NCBI RefSeq assembly: GCF_000526635.1
Contig: NZ_JAGL01000005.1
Span: forward strand, 169 to 44,501
From: Aminobacter sp. J41
Lineage (GTDB): Bacteria; Pseudomonadota; Alphaproteobacteria; Rhizobiales; Rhizobiaceae
Length of the DNA stretch: 44,333 bases
Direction of reading: 5' to 3'
Of the stretch, positions 26,851-35,262 are shown piece after piece. Position numbers and translations under genes: made by a program. Each line of letters starts with the position of its first letter. Positions within the stretch are counted from its first letter, which is position 1. The notes beneath the pieces are model-generated. The model saw nothing but the letters and a program-made list of their open reading frames with translations. It had not been told where the DNA came from and did no database searches.

Positions 26851-27336
26851 ATGAAGACAGATAGCTACGACAGGGTGTCAATCTGGCTGCACTGGCTGGT
26901 GGCCCTTGCAGTCCTCATCCAGTTCACCACCGGCTGGGTATGGGGCAATTTCGAGCGCGGCAGCGACCCGCGCACGGTGCTGTTCCGGATTCACATCATC
27001 GTCGGCACGATCGTGCTGGGTCTTGCGCTAATCCGTGTCGTCTGGCGCTTCACGCACGTTGCGCCGCCGTTGCCGCGCAGCATGTCGCGGGCGACGGTGA
27101 TTGCGTCGAAGGTCGTGCACGGCCTCCTCTACCTGGCGATCCTCATCCAGCCGGCGCTCGGGCTGCTCACCATCACCGCCTTCGGGAAGAGCCTTGGCCG
27201 CTGGCCGCACGGGCTGCACATGGCGCTGGTCAACGTGATCGCGGCGATCATCGTGCTGCATGTTGCGGCAGCGGTCTGGCACCAGTTCATCCGCCGCGAC
27301 GGACTGATCCGGCGCATGATCCCGGCGCGCACATAA
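26851..27336 (+). CDS. Cytochrome b561-family membrane protein
   Basis: A 161-residue di-heme-type membrane protein with four hydrophobic helices. The family pattern is visible: YDRVSIWLHWLVALAVLIQF with His14, LFRIHIIVGTIVLGLAL, SKVVHGLLYLAILIQPALG, and ALVNVIAAIIVLHVAAAVWH, giving histidines suitable as axial heme ligands. The ATG at 26851 is preferred because the protein then begins just before the first helix. It is divergent from entC and its stop is 12 bases before the start of a ferric-siderophore binding protein, so it probably belongs to the uptake system. A role in moving electrons to ferric siderophore or heme is inferred. Confidence 0.88.
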   Translation: MKTDSYDRVSIWLHWLVALAVLIQFTTGWVWGNFERGSDPRTVLFRIHIIVGTIVLGLALIRVVWRFTHVAPPLPRSMSRATVIASKVVHGLLYLAILIQPALGLLTITAFGKSLGRWPHGLHMALVNVIAAIIVLHVAAAVWHQFIRRDGLIRRMIPART

Positions 27337-27348
27337 GGAATGAAAGTG

Positions 27349-28458
27349 ATGTCCATCTTCTCCCTCAGTCGCAGCATCGGTGCCGTTGCGCTGATGATCG
27401 CGGGGCTTTTTGCGGCCCCGGCCTTCGCGGAGATTGCTGTCAACGATGTTGCTGGTCGCGAGGTGCGGCTTGAAGAGCCTGCCAAACGCATCCTGATCGA
27501 TGACGGCCGCTACCTGATCGCGCTGTCGCTGATCCATCCTGATCCGGTGAGCGTCCTGTCTGCATGGCCGAAGGACATCCACCGCATCGGCCCGGACACC
27601 TACAAGCGCTATGTCGAGAAGTTCCCAGCGATCGAGAATCTGAAACAGACGTCGAGCTCGGCCGGCAATTTCTCGGTCGAGCAGGTGCTCGCCGCAGAGC
27701 CCGATCTCGCGATCTTCTCGCTGCAGTCGCAGCCTTCGGAGGTCGAGATCGACCAGATCGAGCGGGCCGGCATTCCGGTCGCGATCATCGACTTCTTCAA
27801 CCACCCGCTCGAGAATTCGGAGAATAGCTTCCGGCTGCTCGGCGCCGTGACCGGCCGCGAGGAGCAGGCCGAGGCCTTCATCAAGCTGCGCAGCGACCGG
27901 ATCGAAATGATCAAGGAAAGGCTGGCGGCTGACAGCGCCGCGCGCCCGAAAGTGATGCTGGAGCCGCATGCCGCTCGCACCGAAGAGTGCTGCGCCTCTC
28001 CGGGCAAGGGCAATATCGGCGACTACATCGCGCTCGCGGGCGGCGAAAATATCGGCGCCGACGTGATCCAGGGCATTACCGGCGTTCTCAACCTCGAATA
28101 TGTCATTGAATCGGACCCCGACGTCTACATCGCGACGGGCGGGCCGCACATGGAAGGCACGCAGGGCCTGCTGATCGGACCCGGCTATGACGAGGCGACC
28201 GTACGCTCGACGCTGGAGCGCGTCGTGGCGCGTCCGGGCATTTCAGGCCTGAAGGCGGTGCGGGAAGGCCGGGCTTACGGCCTCGCGCACCAGCTGCTCA
28301 ACTCGCCGCTCGACATCCTGACGATCGAGACGCTGGCGTCCTGGATCCGTCCCGACCTCTTTTCCGATATCAAGCCGGAAGAGACGATGAAGCTCCTCAA
28401 CGAGCAGTTCCTCGCGGTGCCACTCGTGGACATCAACTGGATTGCGCTAAAGCCGTAA
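27349..28458 (+). CDS. Periplasmic iron-siderophore binding protein of ABC transporter
   Basis: A 369-residue solute-binding protein of the FepB/BtuF class. A signal peptide (SRSIGAVALMIAGLFAAPAFA, cleaved before EIAV) precedes the TroA-like fold: VNDVAGREVRLEEPAKRILI at the start, VEQVLAAEPDLAIFS, YVIESDPDVYIATGG and the C-terminal LDILTIETLASWI. The ATG at 27349 has AAGGA 9 bases upstream; an ATG at 27340 touches that site and is less likely. It follows the cytochrome b561 gene in an operon and is convergent with the siderophore-interacting protein gene. It should hand ferric catecholate or its product to the permease/ATPase encoded on the opposite strand. Confidence 0.9.
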   Translation: MSIFSLSRSIGAVALMIAGLFAAPAFAEIAVNDVAGREVRLEEPAKRILIDDGRYLIALSLIHPDPVSVLSAWPKDIHRIGPDTYKRYVEKFPAIENLKQTSSSAGNFSVEQVLAAEPDLAIFSLQSQPSEVEIDQIERAGIPVAIIDFFNHPLENSENSFRLLGAVTGREEQAEAFIKLRSDRIEMIKERLAADSAARPKVMLEPHAARTEECCASPGKGNIGDYIALAGGENIGADVIQGITGVLNLEYVIESDPDVYIATGGPHMEGTQGLLIGPGYDEATVRSTLERVVARPGISGLKAVREGRAYGLAHQLLNSPLDILTIETLASWIRPDLFSDIKPEETMKLLNEQFLAVPLVDINWIALKP

Positions 28459-28463
28459 GGCTT
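28450..28463. terminator. Short hairpin spanning both convergent stop codons
   Basis: AAGCC-GTAA-GGCTT is a 5-bp stem that includes the stop of the binding-protein gene and reaches the stop of the siderophore-interacting protein gene. It is weak, and no T-run is seen, so termination here is uncertain. Confidence 0.3.
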
Positions 28464-29208
28464 AATCGTCCACGTGGTCGTGACCGCCGACGCGGTCCGG
28501 TCGCCAATAGCCTTCGGAAGAGACCTGTTCGCGGGGCATACCGCGGGCAATCAGCGCGTGGCGCTGGCGGCGCACATTGCTGGTCTCGCCGATGATGAGC
28601 GCACGGCCGTTACCTGCCGGCAGCTCGAATGCCTCGACAGCGTTGAACATCAGGTCGCTCGGGCCAGCAGCGGCACCGTTGCGGTGCAACCAGCGGATCT
28701 CGGCATTCGCCTTTGTCTCGATGGCTATCTCGCCCTCCGGACCGGATGTCTCGAGGAAGACGAAGGCGCGCGCGTCCTCGGGCATCGCCTCGAGAATGTG
28801 CGCGAAGGCCGGGATACAGGTTTCGTCGCCGGTCATCAGGTGCCAGTCGGCGGCGGGGTCAAAGGTCGTCTTGCCGCGCGGGCCCCGAGCGACGACCGTG
28901 TCGCCGGGCTGCGCGGATCGCGCCCAATCGGTTGCGGGCGACGAGCCATGCTTGAAGAAATCGACATCGAAGGTGCCGGCGGTGCGGTCGAACGAGCGGA
29001 TCGTGTAGTGGCGCCGGCCCGTCTCGCCGTTCGGCAGCGTAAGGAAAAAGACGATGGCCTGCCCGGGCTGGTAGCTGAACTCCGTGATGTCGTCGCAGGT
29101 GAAGGTCACCCGGCGCATGTTGGGCTCGACGTCGCGGCCGGCGACGACGCGAAGGGTCCAGTCGCGCAGGTTGGCCATACCACCGCGGGCGGGCTCGATG
29201 CTGTTCAT
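28462..29208 (-). CDS. Siderophore-interacting protein (ferric-siderophore reductase, ViuB/YqjH type)
   Basis: A 248-residue cytoplasmic flavoprotein. It has the FAD-binding pattern RRHYTIRSFDRTAG, FFKHGSSPATDWARSAQPGD, ARGPRGKTTF, and the SIP C-terminal domain with ALIIGETSNVRRQRHAL and SEGYWRPDRVGG, where the GYWR motif is typical. It reduces ferric siderophore with NAD(P)H and releases ferrous iron after import. The ATG at 29208 sits 6 bases after AAAGGA; the ATG at 29214 touches that site. It is the third gene of a permease-ATPase-SIP operon, 17 bases after the ATPase. Confidence 0.93.
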   Translation of the reverse strand: MNSIEPARGGMANLRDWTLRVVAGRDVEPNMRRVTFTCDDITEFSYQPGQAIVFFLTLPNGETGRRHYTIRSFDRTAGTFDVDFFKHGSSPATDWARSAQPGDTVVARGPRGKTTFDPAADWHLMTGDETCIPAFAHILEAMPEDARAFVFLETSGPEGEIAIETKANAEIRWLHRNGAAAGPSDLMFNAVEAFELPAGNGRALIIGETSNVRRQRHALIARGMPREQVSSEGYWRPDRVGGHDHVDD

Positions 29209-29225
29209 GGACATTCCTTTCAGGT

Positions 29226-30026
29226 TCAGATGCCGCGGTCGCAGACGATGCCGTCGACCATGACCTGTACGAAGCCGCGGCTGCAGTGTTCGACGCGGGC
29301 CTGGACGCCATAGACGCTGGCAAGCGTGTCCGGCGTGATCGCGATCTTGGGCTCGGCGTCGGCAGCAAGGCCGCGCGGCGACAGGACGAGGATGCGCTCG
29401 CACCAGCGGGCGGCGAGAGCAATGTCGTGCAGGACGACGATGGTGATGGTGCCGCGCTCGCGGCCAAGCTCCTGCACGGCGCTCATCACGCGGTGCTGGT
29501 GGGCAAGGTCGAGCGCGCTCGTCGGCTCATCGAGGAGCAGCACGGAGGGGCGGCGGGCGATTGCCTGCGCGAGGCTGGCAAGCTGGCGCTGGCCGCCGGA
29601 CAATTCATCGAGGCCGCGCATGGCAAGATCGGCAATGCCAAGACGTTCCAGCGTCGCCAGGGCGATCTGGCGAGCATCGGCCGAGGAGGAGCTGCCGTGC
29701 GAGGTGCGCAGCGCGCTCAGCATTGCCTCGTAGACAGTCAGCGCGACGCGCTGCGGCAGTGACTGCGGCATGTAGCCGACATGCCTGGAATATTCAGGTA
29801 GCTGCAGGCGCAGGAGATCGAGGTCGCCGAGGTGGATGGCGCCGGTCGCGCGCTGCAGGCCGGCAAGGCCGCGCAGCAGCGTCGACTTGCCGGCCGCGTT
29901 CGGGCCGACAAGAGCGGTCAGCGTGCCGGGCTGGAACGGGGCGAGCGTGAGGTTGTCGATCACCTTCCGTTTGGCATAGCCAACGGAGAGGTTTGAGACC
30001 TTGAGAAGCTGCGTCGTCTGGGTCAC
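29226..30026 (-). CDS. Iron-siderophore ABC transporter ATPase (FepC-like)
   Basis: A 266-residue ABC ATPase. Walker A is GPNAAGKSTLLRGL, the signature motif is LSGGQRQLASLAQAIAR, Walker B is VLLLDEPTSALD, and the switch His is in VVLHDIALAARWC. YMPQSLPQ is the Q-loop. The start is a GTG at 30026 that overlaps the permease stop (GTGA), with GGAGGGAG upstream; readings extending into the permease are rejected. It powers import with the permease encoded just before it. Confidence 0.95.
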   Translation of the reverse strand: MTQTTQLLKVSNLSVGYAKRKVIDNLTLAPFQPGTLTALVGPNAAGKSTLLRGLAGLQRATGAIHLGDLDLLRLQLPEYSRHVGYMPQSLPQRVALTVYEAMLSALRTSHGSSSSADARQIALATLERLGIADLAMRGLDELSGGQRQLASLAQAIARRPSVLLLDEPTSALDLAHQHRVMSAVQELGRERGTITIVVLHDIALAARWCERILVLSPRGLAADAEPKIAITPDTLASVYGVQARVEHCSRGFVQVMVDGIVCDRGI

Positions 30027-31078
30027 GTGCGCTCCCTCCGGAAGAAGATGAGCGCAACGAAGAAGGGCACGCCGATCAGCGCGGTGACGATGCCGACGGG
30101 CAGAATCGCGCCCGGCACGATGGACTTGGCGACCACCGACGACAGTGACATGACGAGCGCGCCAGAGAGCATTGCCGTCGGCAGGAAGAAGCGATGGTCC
30201 TCGCCGACGAGCAGGCGGGCGATGTGCGGACCAACGAGGCCGATGAAGCCGATGGTGCCGACGAAGGCGACAGAGACGCCGGCGAAGATGGCAACGCGCA
30301 GCAGCGCCATGAAGCGCAGGCGCGGCACGTTGATGCCGAAGCTGCGGGCGCGGTCCTCGCCGAGGCGTAGCGCCGTCATCGGCCAGGAGGCGCTTAGCGA
30401 GAACGGGCCGACGAGGACGATGATCGGCGCAAGGATCGCGATCTTGTCCCATGAGGCCCGCGACAGGCTGCCCATGCTCCAGAAAACAAGCTGCTGCAGC
30501 GCTTCCTGCGAGGCGATGAACTGGATGACGGCAACCAGCGCGTTGAAGGTGAACACCATCGCGATGCCGAACAGGACCAGTGTTTCGGGGCTGGTGCCGC
30601 GCAGCCGCGACAATGCCTGCAGGAGGAGCACCGAGCCGAAGGCGAAGATGAAGGCATTGGCCGAGATCAGCCAGGTGATGTCGATGCCCGGCCAGCCGAT
30701 CCCGAGAACGATGGCGAGCGCCGCACCCAGCGAGGCCGCCGAGGAAACGCCCAGCGTAAAGGGGCTGGCAAGCGGGTTGTTGAGGATGGTCTGCATCTCG
30801 GCGCCGGCAAGCGAGAGGGCCGCGCCGACAAGCAATGCCATCACCGCCTGCGGCAGGCGCACATCCCAAACGATGATCTGCCTGGGGCCGGAGAGTTCGG
30901 AAGGAAAGAGAACGCCGCGCACGGCTTCCATGGCCGTCAGGCTCGAAGGGCCAATCGCAATGTCGGCGAGAAACGCGAGCACCGCCCCGATCGCGAGCAC
31001 GGCCATGATGGCAATGCGTCGGCGTACCAGCCGGTCATACTCCGCAAGATGCGGAAACTGTGCACTTCTGTCTGCCAC
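30023..31078 (-). CDS. Iron-siderophore ABC transporter permease (FecCD family)
   Basis: A 351-residue permease with about ten membrane segments. Family marks are RQIIVWDVRLPQAVMALLVG, ALSLAGAEMQTILNNPLASP, GVSSAASLGAALAI, and near the end GLVGPHIARLLVGEDHRFFLP. No valid ATG exists near the expected N-terminus; the GTG at 31078, preceded at 8 bases by CGGG, gives the usual length. An in-frame ATG at 31285 would overlap the divergent esterase gene by about 100 bases and is rejected. Only one permease gene is present, so it may act as a homodimer, as BtuC does. Confidence 0.9.
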   Translation of the reverse strand: MADRSAQFPHLAEYDRLVRRRIAIMAVLAIGAVLAFLADIAIGPSSLTAMEAVRGVLFPSELSGPRQIIVWDVRLPQAVMALLVGAALSLAGAEMQTILNNPLASPFTLGVSSAASLGAALAIVLGIGWPGIDITWLISANAFIFAFGSVLLLQALSRLRGTSPETLVLFGIAMVFTFNALVAVIQFIASQEALQQLVFWSMGSLSRASWDKIAILAPIIVLVGPFSLSASWPMTALRLGEDRARSFGINVPRLRFMALLRVAIFAGVSVAFVGTIGFIGLVGPHIARLLVGEDHRFFLPTAMLSGALVMSLSSVVAKSIVPGAILPVGIVTALIGVPFFVALIFFRRERT

Positions 31079-31157
31079 GCGGGTTTCCCGATTGCCGGCC
31101 TTCAGCGCCGTCGCGCCCCTGGCCGCGTATGGACCGGGCGCCCGCTTATGAGATACA

Positions 31158-31172
31158 TGAAATTCCCCGTCA
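31158..31172. promoter_or_regulatory. IRO-box-like palindrome between permease and esterase genes
   Basis: TGAAATTCCCCGTCA is an exact TGA-N9-TCA match, placed 17 bases before the esterase ATG and 80 before the permease start, in the divergent region between two siderophore-use genes. Such a site can serve both directions. It is a short motif, so chance cannot be excluded. Confidence 0.45.
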
Positions 31173-31188
31173 AGTTTGAGCAGTCTCG

Positions 31189-32040
31189 ATGAATACGCCT
31201 TCCGCACCCGTTTCGCCCGCCGCCAAGCTGCCGCCGGAAGAGGCAAGGCTCGCGATCTTCGAGGGGGGCGTGCCGACGCATGCACTGTCGCGGAAGCTCA
31301 TCGATTGCCGCGACGGGCGACGCTACCAGCTTTTCTTGGCGGTTCCGCGCGATCAGAACGCGGCTGCACAAGCCCACGTCCTCTACATGCTGGACGGCAA
31401 CGCGGCCTTCGACGCGCTGACGCCGGAACTGCTTGCGCTCGTGCCGGGCCTCGCGCTCGTCGGCATCGGCTACGACACGCCGCTGCGCTTTGACCGTTCC
31501 GCGCGTTCGCTCGATTACACGCCGCCGCGCAATGAGAACGACCCGCAGCCCGATCCGCAGCGCCCGGAGCGCATGGTCGGCGGTGCTTCGCTGTTCGTGG
31601 GGCGGCTGATCTCGGAGCTTATGCCGCAGGCGGAAGCGGAGCTGCCGTTCGCGGTTGCCTGCCGCGCGATCTGGGGACACTCCCTTGCCGGCATGTGCGT
31701 GCTGCACACGCTGTTTACCCGGCCGGGCCATTTCGATCGCTACGTTCCTGTCAGCCCCTCGCTGTGGTGGGAGGACAAGCTGCTTTTGAAGCGTGAAGCG
31801 GATATTGCCCCTGACGCGCTAGGAAAAGCGGAGATTCTTGTCATGCTTGGCGACAGCGAACGTCGCTCAAGCCCCGAAGGCCCTCACTGGGATGGGCCTG
31901 CTCCGCACACGCTCGAAATGATCCGCCGCCTTGGCGAGCGTCCTGGCATCAGCATCACGCACAAGATCTTTGCCGGCGCCGGCCATGCCGCAACGCTGCC
32001 TGCTTCGCTGAAGCCCGCGCTGGAATTCGCGGCAAAGTAG
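31189..32040 (+). CDS. Siderophore esterase (IroE/Fes-like alpha/beta hydrolase)
   Basis: A 283-residue alpha/beta hydrolase of the putative-esterase (PF00756) family. The nucleophile elbow is IWGHSLAGMCVLHTLF with the Ser of GHSLAG; the sequence before it (AHVLYMLDGNAAFDAL, then LVGIGYDTPLRFD and RSLDYTPP) matches IroE/BesA-type catecholate trilactone hydrolases, and the catalytic His is likely in FAGAGHAAT. There is no clear signal peptide, so action in the cytoplasm on imported ferric enterobactin is likely. It stands divergent from the permease operon and upstream of the receptor gene. Substrate is inferred from locus and fold. Confidence 0.88.
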   Translation: MNTPSAPVSPAAKLPPEEARLAIFEGGVPTHALSRKLIDCRDGRRYQLFLAVPRDQNAAAQAHVLYMLDGNAAFDALTPELLALVPGLALVGIGYDTPLRFDRSARSLDYTPPRNENDPQPDPQRPERMVGGASLFVGRLISELMPQAEAELPFAVACRAIWGHSLAGMCVLHTLFTRPGHFDRYVPVSPSLWWEDKLLLKREADIAPDALGKAEILVMLGDSERRSSPEGPHWDGPAPHTLEMIRRLGERPGISITHKIFAGAGHAATLPASLKPALEFAAK

Positions 32041-32136
32041 GCTTCTCGGACACGCAAGATCCTTCACCTGGCTGCGTCCCTGCCGCCGGGCTTCAGCCGC
32101 TCGCGCGACTGTCGGTGAAAGCGGCAGAAAAAAGGT

Positions 32137-32151
32137 TGACTCAATTACTCA
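32137..32151 (+). promoter_or_regulatory. IRO-box-like operator upstream of the TonB receptor
   Basis: TGACTCAATTACTCA is an exact TGA-N9-TCA match. It begins inside a TTGACT that can serve as -35 box (32136-32141), with TAGTAC (32157-32162) as a possible -10, so a bound repressor would cover the promoter. The next bases (TGTTTTA) are shared with the site at 38304. Confidence 0.6.
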
Positions 32152-32260
32152 TGTTTTAGTACGTCGCATCTGACGGCTCTGGCAGCGTCTTCCAGACCTG
32201 CCTGGCATCCAGAATTTTACGGTCGCGCGACGCGGCCGGACGACATGAGGGAGTCTCCAC

Positions 32261-34495
32261 GTGAGCGTGAATTTCAAGGACGAGAGAACTGACGCATCGC
32301 CCGCAGTCAGGACAACTTTGGGGCTGCTGCCAGTCATTGCGGTGTCGGCGGCGCTCACCGGTCCTTCCTTTGCACAGGAGCAGGGCGCGCAGGGTGTCAC
32401 CGAGCTTGGCACGATCACGGTCGAGGGCGGAGCGGGTCCGGCGAACGCCAACGAGCAGGAAACCAATCTCGGCCGCATCCAGGGTACCGTCAAGGACACC
32501 CCGCAGGTCGTCAACGTGATCTCCAAGGAGACGCTCGAGCAGCAGCGGGTCCAGACGCTGGAGCAGGCGCTCAAGAACGTCCCAGGCATCACCATGGGTG
32601 CGGGCGAAGGCAATGGCGGCCTCAACGGCGACCAGTTCCGCATCCGCGGCTTCGAGGCCAAGGGCGACATCTACAACGACGGCCTGCGCGACTTCGGCGT
32701 CTATGTCCGTGACAGCTTCGCCTTTGAATCAGTCCAGGTGTTCAAGGGCCCCTCGTCGGAAAACTTCGGCATGGGCACCACCGGCGGCGCGATCAACACC
32801 ACCACGAAGCGCGCACATCTTGGCGACGAGTACAGCATCGAGGGCCAGGCGGGTAACGGCCCGTTCGGCCGCGTCGTCGTCGACGTGAACAAGGAAATCA
32901 ACGAGACGACTGCGGTCCGCGCGGTGGCGACCGGCCGCTGGCAGGATCTCGCCGGCCGCGACCACGTCTATTCGAATTCGGCGGGCTTCCTCGGGGCGGC
33001 TGCCTTCGGCATCGGCGAGGACCTGACCTGGGACCTCAGCTACATGTACCAGCGCGGCGAACGCAAGCCAGACGCAGGCGTTCCGATGGTCCCGTTCTCG
33101 GGCACGGCTTCGAAGGACAACCCGTCCCGTCCGGTCACCGAGTTCGGCGTGCCGCGCTCGGTTTTCTACGGCAAGGAGCAGGATCACGACGTGTTCAACA
33201 CGCACGTGCTGACCTCGAAGCTGAAGTGGGACGCCAACGAGAACCTGACGCTCTACAACGACACGCGCCTGTCGGTATACGATCGCGACTTCGCGACGAG
33301 CATTCCGGGCACCACCGCGACGGGAAGCGAGATCCAGGCAGGCCTGCCGGCCTTCCTGTCGAACTACGGCGGCGGCAACCCGACCTTCAAGCAGAACTCG
33401 TGGGGAATCCAGAACATCACCACCGGCGTGGCGAAGTTCGAGACCGGGGCGCTGCGTCATGAGCTCGTCTTCGGCCTCGACGTGTTCTACCAGGACAACG
33501 AACGCAAGGCGTATTCCGTCAGTGGCAAGGACGCGACGCTGGTCAACCTCTACAACCCCGGCGCGACGTATTACCTGCCGTACACGGTGACCCGCAATCC
33601 TGCCAACGACCGCAAGTCGACCGGCACCAGTGTCGGCCTCTTCGCGAGCGACCGCGTCTGGTTCACGCCGGAAGTCTCGGTGCTCGGCGGCGTGCGCTGG
33701 GATCACTACAAGGCGAGCTACGACACAGCGACCGCCTCGCTCGAGGAGACGACGAGCACGCTGTCGCCGAAGCTCGCCTTCATCTGGGAGCCGACGCCCG
33801 ACCAGACCTACTACGTCTCCTGGGCGCGTTCCTTTACGCCTCCCGGACAGTTCGTCGCCAACGCTGCGAACCCGCTCGGCAACCAGCCGAGCCTCGAGCC
33901 GGAAACCAGCGACCTCTATGAAGTCGGCGGCAAGATCAACCTGTTCGACGGCATGCTCGGCATCAATGGCGCGCTGTTCCAGGTGACCAAGAGCAATGCC
34001 TACTACACCGACCCGACCACCGGCGACCTCGTCGAGACGGGCGAGAAGCAGCGGGTGCGCGGCTTCGAAATTGGGGTATCGGGACGTCCGACGGATGCGT
34101 GGACGGTTGGGGTCTCCTACTCGCGCCTCGACAGCGAGATCCTGACCTCGACCACGGCTGAAAATGTCGGCAACCGGGTCGCGAACTCGCCGGAAAACGC
34201 GGTGTCGCTGTGGACCAGCTATGAGCTGACCAAGCACCTCGACATCGAGGGCAAGCTCGATATCGGTGGCGGCATCACCTACCGCGACGAGTACTATACG
34301 AACTCCGCCAACTCGGCGATCGTGCCGGAGAGCTTCTCGCTCGATGCGTTTGTCTCGTACGAGTACAAGAACTTCAACGTCGCGCTGAATGCCTACAACC
34401 TCACCAACCGCGTGAACTACAACGGCAGCCACAACAACCGCGCGATCGTCGAGCCCGCCAGGACCTTCGTGCTGACGGTCGGCGCCAAGTTCTGA
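32261..34495 (+). CDS. TonB-dependent catecholate siderophore receptor (Fiu/BfrD-like)
   Basis: A 744-residue outer-membrane receptor. A signal region (TLGLLPVIAVSAALTGPSFA) is followed by a TonB-box-like ELGTITVEGG, the plug domain (TPQVVNVISKETLEQQ, FRIRGFEAKGDIYNDGLRD, VQVFKGPSSENFGMGTTGG) and a long 22-strand-type barrel ending in the outer-membrane signature FVLTVGAKF with terminal Phe. The plug pattern with IYNDGLRD is that of catecholate receptors of the Fiu/FepA-related group. The start is GTG at 32261 with GAGGGA 8 bases upstream. It probably imports the ferric form of the siderophore made next door, or a xenosiderophore. Confidence 0.95.
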   Translation: MSVNFKDERTDASPAVRTTLGLLPVIAVSAALTGPSFAQEQGAQGVTELGTITVEGGAGPANANEQETNLGRIQGTVKDTPQVVNVISKETLEQQRVQTLEQALKNVPGITMGAGEGNGGLNGDQFRIRGFEAKGDIYNDGLRDFGVYVRDSFAFESVQVFKGPSSENFGMGTTGGAINTTTKRAHLGDEYSIEGQAGNGPFGRVVVDVNKEINETTAVRAVATGRWQDLAGRDHVYSNSAGFLGAAAFGIGEDLTWDLSYMYQRGERKPDAGVPMVPFSGTASKDNPSRPVTEFGVPRSVFYGKEQDHDVFNTHVLTSKLKWDANENLTLYNDTRLSVYDRDFATSIPGTTATGSEIQAGLPAFLSNYGGGNPTFKQNSWGIQNITTGVAKFETGALRHELVFGLDVFYQDNERKAYSVSGKDATLVNLYNPGATYYLPYTVTRNPANDRKSTGTSVGLFASDRVWFTPEVSVLGGVRWDHYKASYDTATASLEETTSTLSPKLAFIWEPTPDQTYYVSWARSFTPPGQFVANAANPLGNQPSLEPETSDLYEVGGKINLFDGMLGINGALFQVTKSNAYYTDPTTGDLVETGEKQRVRGFEIGVSGRPTDAWTVGVSYSRLDSEILTSTTAENVGNRVANSPENAVSLWTSYELTKHLDIEGKLDIGGGITYRDEYYTNSANSAIVPESFSLDAFVSYEYKNFNVALNAYNLTNRVNYNGSHNNRAIVEPARTFVLTVGAKF

Positions 34496-34514
34496 CCCGC
34501 TGAACCTGATCAAG

Positions 34515-34541
34515 GAATTGCCGGGCCATTCCCGGCAATTC
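34515..34541 (+). terminator. Intrinsic terminator after the TonB receptor
   Basis: GAATTGCCGGG pairs perfectly with CCCGGCAATTC around a 5-base loop, 19 bases after the receptor stop. A short TGCTTT follows. Read-through into piuC is possible since no other promoter is obvious in the remaining 37 bases. Confidence 0.75.
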
Positions 34542-34578
34542 TGCTTTATATACGCCGCGACAGCTTTGGAGACTGGTC

Positions 34579-35262
34579 ATGCTTGTCACTATTCCCGATG
34601 TCCTGACGCCGGCGGAACTCGCCTATGTCCGCCAGGTTCTCGAGGGGACCGACTGGGTTGACGGACGCACCACCGCGGGCGACCAGGCGGCGCTGGTGAA
34701 GAAGAACCTGCAGGTGCCGGTCGATTCGGAGGCTGCGCGCGAGCTGAGCCAGATCGTTCTGCGAGCGCTGAGCCGCAACCCGACCTTCTCCTCGGCGGCG
34801 CTGCCGCTGCATGTGCTGCCGCCGATGTTCAACCGCTACGACGAGGGCATGACCTTCGGCGCGCATGTCGACGGCTCGATCCGCATCATTCCGGGCACGG
34901 GAAAGCGCATCCGCACTGACGTCTCCTCGACGCTGTTTCTCACCCCCCCGGAAGACTATGACGGCGGCGAGCTCGTCGTGCACGACACCTACGGCATTCA
35001 TACCGTCAAGCTGCCGGCCGGCCACATGGTCGTCTACCCCGCGACAAGCCTGCACTCGGTCAATCCGGTCACCCGCGGCAGCCGCTGGGCCTCGTTCTTC
35101 TGGACACAGTCGCTCGTCAAGGACGACTGGCGCCGCCACATGCTCTATGATCTCGACATGTCGATCATCAGCATCCGCCAGAAGCTGCCGGACGACGATC
35201 CGGCTGTGGTGAGCCTTGCGGCGCATTACCACAACCTGATCCGCCACTGGTCGGAGACCTGA
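34579..35262 (+). CDS. piuC: PKHD-type Fe(II)/2-oxoglutarate dioxygenase (PiuC/YbiX family)
   Basis: A 227-residue dioxygenase. The iron ligands are visible as FGAHVDGSI (His96, Asp98) and [14 protein letters not shown] (His159), with Arg167 as the 2-oxoglutarate contact, and the N-terminal [16 protein letters not shown] is family-typical. PiuC/YbiX genes are iron-repressed and accompany catecholate receptors (PiuA, Fiu), but their substrate is not settled. It follows the TonB receptor by 83 bases and overlaps the next gene by one base (TGATG). Confidence 0.93.
   Translation: MLVTIPDVLTPAELAYVRQVLEGTDWVDGRTTAGDQAALVKKNLQVPVDSEAARELSQIVLRALSRNPTFSSAALPLHVLPPMFNRYDEGMTFGAHVDGSIRIIPGTGKRIRTDVSSTLFLTPPEDYDGGELVVHDTYGIHTVKLPAGHMVVYPATSLHSVNPVTRGSRWASFFWTQSLVKDDWRRHMLYDLDMSIISIRQKLPDDDPAVVSLAAHYHNLIRHWSET

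Noticed and set aside
31079-31285. Longer N-terminus of the iron permease starting at the ATG at 31285
   Set aside because: It would overlap the divergent esterase gene and add about 70 residues with no membrane or family character; the GTG at 31078 fits the family length.
32729-34513. A 594-codon minus-strand frame opposite the TonB receptor
   Set aside because: It is the antisense of a complete receptor with plug, barrel and terminal Phe; its composition is shadow-like.
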